From Nostoc sp. UHCC 0702 (lineage in GTDB: Bacteria; Cyanobacteriota; Cyanobacteriia; Cyanobacteriales; Nostocaceae), in contig CP071065.1 in NCBI GenBank assembly GCA_017164015.1, positions 2,508,501 through 2,572,500 of the forward strand: DNA of 64,000 nucleotides, written 5' to 3'. Below the pieces are notes generated by a model. That model worked only from the letters and a program-made list of their open reading frames with translations. It had not been told where the DNA came from and made no database searches. This document shows positions 61,394-64,000 of this stretch, piece by piece (position 1 is the first letter of the stretch; each line of letters begins with the position of its first letter). The translations under genes were made by a program, and so were the position numbers.

Positions 61394-61637
61394 AGTAGTG
61401 AATTGTGCGATGTGTGCGCGAACGTCGCTAACGCTGCGCTAACACCACGGCGCTGGCTCACCAATGACGAAGGACGATCCCAACCAGTGATCATGCAATT
61501 TAAATGCTGATTAGCTTATAAATTTTTTACAATCGAAAATCCGTCTTGAAAAGTTTGCTACAAAGGAGCCACTGGGTTGGTAAGTCAACGCAGTGGCTGA
61601 ATTTTTCGCAAAATCTCAAGACCAAAATGGTATATTT

Positions 61638-63053
61638 ATGGGTTTCACAAGCGCGTTGAATCAATTAAGCGAAACTAATCAACTCGTATACGAGTTGATT
61701 GCAGATTTGGATGAGTGTTTTATTACTGGCTTTGCCAATTTAGATCATCAACATCTCCAGACTTTGAAGGCTGGTGAACGTATATTTAATGGCACTCCAT
61801 TAGAGAAGTCACTGACTGATGCGATCGCAGCAATTGAGGCGAATGAATTTGTAGATCAGCATTTTACAGTTTTAGCGACTGTGCGTGCATCCATTCAAGG
61901 CTCACTATTTGATACATTGCAATTTCAAATTAAAAGTTTGTTGGGGCGATGTCTGACGACAAGCCCCTTTGGGTCTACGCCAATAACTGAAGTAGAGTTT
62001 GAATATGAAGCAAGGGAAGTACCAAACAATATAAAAGTTCTCTTAGCAAGCGTGCGTCACTGGTTAATGGAAATTGCTATAGTAGGATATGCGCGTCTGG
62101 ATACAGCTACTTTAGTGCCTTTTTTGGGGACACTCGAACAAATTCAAGCAGAACCTTTATTAGTACGACAGGCTGCTTTACTAACGGGATATTTTAATGA
62201 ATTGATGCGTAATATTCCGGCTGTGGATAGTCAAGTGATTCCTGCATATCGTTGGGTTGATTTGTGGATGCAGGCAATGTTAGGGACTTTGCGTCCGGCT
62301 ACTTTGCCCAAATCACAGCCAATAACTGGAAATTTAGAAATTTTAGGTTTAGATTTGCGGCAACATGCGAATTTAGTTAGTTTTACAGCTTATGGTTTAT
62401 TAGATGCCAATAATCAAATTCAGTTAGTACGAGTTACCCAGTCAGCTTACAAAGTAGATGCAATCAATAACGAACAAATTTGGTTGTTATTTCCCCAAGC
62501 GGCTGATTTACTTGAAGCTTTTGCACAAAATCGGATATTACAAATCAAAGATATACCTTTGCTACCTACCGGCGATTTGTTGTGGCAGGGTCAAGGCGAG
62601 CTTGCTCAGAATTATAATTTGATGGAGCGGGCCGCGAAATTCTTTGCTGAAAATGCAACAGATGGCTTGACTTATTGTACAGTTGCACCGAGCGATCGCC
62701 ATCCCATCCAAATTGCCGAACCGATATTTCTCAATAACTATAAAGTCGTCAAAAAAGACGAAAATCTGGTTTTAAGTTGGGGTGAAGCAGATGAACTCAG
62801 CATTGCTACCGAACGCATTAGCACGTTAGCAGAACTAGACTTAGAAACAATTGCCAAATCTAACCAAATATTCGGACTTTTACGTTTCAATGCGGGAAAA
62901 TGGGCAATTCAACCACTTGCTGCCACAATAAAAGGTAAATTAATATATACAGGTAAAACAGCCGCACAAGTAATTTCACGTAAAGATTCATTAAAAGGTA
63001 GCGTCGTCGGAATTCTGCAAGAACGCTCTAGCCGTCTACTACGTAAGGGTTGA
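61638..63053 (+). CDS. Large protein of unknown function
   Basis: About 471 residues from ATG 61638; a GTG at 61593 adds 15 (MAEFFAKSQDQNGIF). Soluble, mostly helical in the first 230 residues (HLQTLKAGERIFNGTPLEKSLTDAIAAIEANEF; PAYRWVDLWMQAMLGTLRP), more beta-rich later (LVSFTAYGLLDANNQIQLVRVTQSAYKV). No motif or family recognised. It sits 123 bp before the probable VWA gene on the same strand, and may be part of a MoxR/VWA-type module, as inferred from that neighbour only. Confidence 0.75.
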   Translation: MGFTSALNQLSETNQLVYELIADLDECFITGFANLDHQHLQTLKAGERIFNGTPLEKSLTDAIAAIEANEFVDQHFTVLATVRASIQGSLFDTLQFQIKSLLGRCLTTSPFGSTPITEVEFEYEAREVPNNIKVLLASVRHWLMEIAIVGYARLDTATLVPFLGTLEQIQAEPLLVRQAALLTGYFNELMRNIPAVDSQVIPAYRWVDLWMQAMLGTLRPATLPKSQPITGNLEILGLDLRQHANLVSFTAYGLLDANNQIQLVRVTQSAYKVDAINNEQIWLLFPQAADLLEAFAQNRILQIKDIPLLPTGDLLWQGQGELAQNYNLMERAAKFFAENATDGLTYCTVAPSDRHPIQIAEPIFLNNYKVVKKDENLVLSWGEADELSIATERISTLAELDLETIAKSNQIFGLLRFNAGKWAIQPLAATIKGKLIYTGKTAAQVISRKDSLKGSVVGILQERSSRLLRKG

Positions 63054-63127
63054 GGCAAATATAGCAACAGCCAAGGTAGACATAAAAAGACTTTTCACCC
63101 AGCGATGCACTGAAGCTCACTCGAAGT

Positions 63128-63170
63128 GTCCCCAGTCCCCAGTCCCCAGTCCCCAGTCCCCAGTCCCCAG
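63128..63170. repeat. (CCCCAGT)n tandem repeat
   Basis: Six heptamers ending 7 bp before the ATG of the last gene, replacing its ribosome site. Same unit and relative position as at 24711-24780. Confidence 0.92.
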
Positions 63171-63176
63171 CTATAT

Positions 63177-64000
63177 ATGGATACAGAGGAAATTTCCCAA
63201 CGTCGTCAAGTTGTATACTGGCGCTTGTTAACCAGTATGTTTGGCTTTAGCGAACAAGGTGCCAACTTTGAAAACATGGCGACTGAAGTTGTCAGCGAGT
63301 TGAATTTACCGCAATTAATCCTCGACCCTAATATTAGTATTGAAAACTTACTGCACCGCTACCCAGAATTAGAAGCAGATTTTAACAATCCCATTATTCC
63401 CGAAGACGAAACAGCAAACGCAACAGAAGCAACCTTACGCCGCGCCCTTGTTATTTCCAAATTACTCCTAAATGCTTTCGGCCCCAACACCCAAAGTGGA
63501 GTTGTCACCGCCCAACAATACGCGCAGTGGCTCAAAGATGTAGGATTTTTAGAAAAAGCCTTGGGATGTCAACCGGGAAGTTTGCGAGGACAAGCACCGG
63601 GAAGTGGGACAAACACAGGTAATCAAAATCAGGGTGCGGGTATGGGTGCGGGTGCTGGTAGTGGGGGAGGTTTCACCGTCACCGAAGAACAACTACGCGC
63701 CACCCTCAAAGCATTGGAAGGCGAATTAATTCAGCGCATGGCTTTGGAAGAAGTTCTCAAAGATGACAGGTTAGCAAGTCAACTAACTCCATCAATGGCT
63801 TTGGTAGAACAGCTTCTGCGTGAAAAGGCGAATTTGTCAGGAAATTCCCTCAAAAATGCGAAACGGTTAATTCAGGAATACGTTAACGAACTTGCGGAAG
63901 TTCTGCGGTTGCAAGTAGCGCAGGCTGTTGCAGGCAAAATCGATTACTCAGTTCCACCAAAGCGGGTATTTCGCAACTTAGATTTAAAGCGAACGATTTG
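63177..64000 (+). CDS. Partial gene, probable VWA-domain protein (N-terminal part)
   Basis: Open from ATG 63177 to the window edge, 274 codons. Helical N-terminal region (RRQVVYWRLLTSMFGFSEQGANFENMATEVVSELNLPQLIL), a Gly/Gln/Asn-rich linker near residue 150 (GTNTGNQNQGAGMGAGAGSGGGF), another helical stretch, and PPKRVFRNLDLKRTI at the edge. In VWA proteins of MoxR-associated operons, a segment like this leads into the metal-ion-dependent adhesion site, which would lie beyond the window. The call is therefore tentative. Confidence 0.65.
   Translation, partial: MDTEEISQRRQVVYWRLLTSMFGFSEQGANFENMATEVVSELNLPQLILDPNISIENLLHRYPELEADFNNPIIPEDETANATEATLRRALVISKLLLNAFGPNTQSGVVTAQQYAQWLKDVGFLEKALGCQPGSLRGQAPGSGTNTGNQNQGAGMGAGAGSGGGFTVTEEQLRATLKALEGELIQRMALEEVLKDDRLASQLTPSMALVEQLLREKANLSGNSLKNAKRLIQEYVNELAEVLRLQVAQAVAGKIDYSVPPKRVFRNLDLKRTI

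Larger units (their letters stand above)
59908..61637. other. Long non-coding region rich in inverted repeats
   Basis: 1.7 kb without a credible gene. A pair of 19-bp inverted repeats bounds 59944-60582, with the family D element (60210-60459) nested inside. The family B element is at 61301-61393. The stretch 60600-61200 is AT-rich and featureless. The region ends before the 486-codon gene. Confidence 0.6.

Overview
The window comes from a filamentous, heterocyst-forming cyanobacterium (order Nostocales). Evidence read directly: abundant HIP1 octamers (GCGATCGC), many short tandemly repeated repeats (7-mers of the CCAATTA, CCCCAGT and TGACAAC kind), and three developmental or nitrogen-fixation markers. 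These are a hetF-like CHAT protease beside a tandem array of NsiR1-type small RNAs with TCCGGA (DIF) promoters, a patB/cnfR regulator facing a nif-type ferredoxin, and a coxBAC operon in the position of cox2 of Anabaena PCC 7120. Species cannot be fixed from sequence alone. No tRNA, rRNA, CRISPR array, prophage or intact insertion sequence was recognised.

Layout. 0-2.2 kb (minus): inorganic-carbon operon sbtA-sbtB-Tat-exported beta carbonic anhydrase. 2.7-6.2 kb: PPOX-like flavoprotein, GNAT and GST genes, a small protein whose C-terminus lies inside a MITE, and a LysR regulator. 6.4-15.8 kb: an exported TPR-CHAT protein with ten near-identical 120-bp repeats, a Tat-type orthocaspase downstream of it, a 21-bp satellite, an Rpn/DUF4351 protein, a CHAT-less TPR paralogue, and a lipoprotein with a PEP-CTERM-like tail. 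16-17 kb: a truncated ATPase and a small conserved protein. 17.5-26.9 kb: the heterocyst/nitrogen-fixation block patB, fdxB, coxB2-coxA2-coxC2, TPR protein, cupin and nitrogenase-associated ArsC-like protein. 27-37 kb: BamE-like repeat protein, vanadium haloperoxidase/PAP2 protein, cysK, small unknowns, LLM oxidoreductase, Uma2. 37.6-43.6 kb: a TamB-like giant protein with four 213-bp repeats. 43.7-47.5 kb: DUF5132, an NTF2-like lipoprotein, SDR, methyltransferase, DUF411. 47.7-51.2 kb: hetF and the NsiR1 array. 52-60 kb: trpF-like, DUF1838, pentapeptide, ferritin-like, HNH and YdcF genes and a VOC protein. 61.6-64 kb: a 486-codon unknown and the start of a gene that runs off the window, probably a VWA-domain protein.

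How the parts fit. sbtAB with the carbonic anhydrase fits bicarbonate uptake. patB, fdxB, cox2 and the ArsC-like protein fit a micro-oxic heterocyst: regulation, electron supply to nitrogenase, and respiratory oxygen removal. hetF with NsiR1 belongs to the decision to differentiate. The TPR-CHAT and orthocaspase pair is the least understood locus; both proteins carry export signals, so an extracytoplasmic protease pair is more likely than a cytoplasmic immune one.

Non-coding DNA is dominated by short palindromic, MITE-like elements. At least six terminal-repeat families are recognisable, several with two to four copies, and some supply stop codons to adjacent genes. No wholly new system can be claimed from this window; the strongest leads are the CHAT/orthocaspase locus, the compact NsiR1 array and the MITE-gene fusions.
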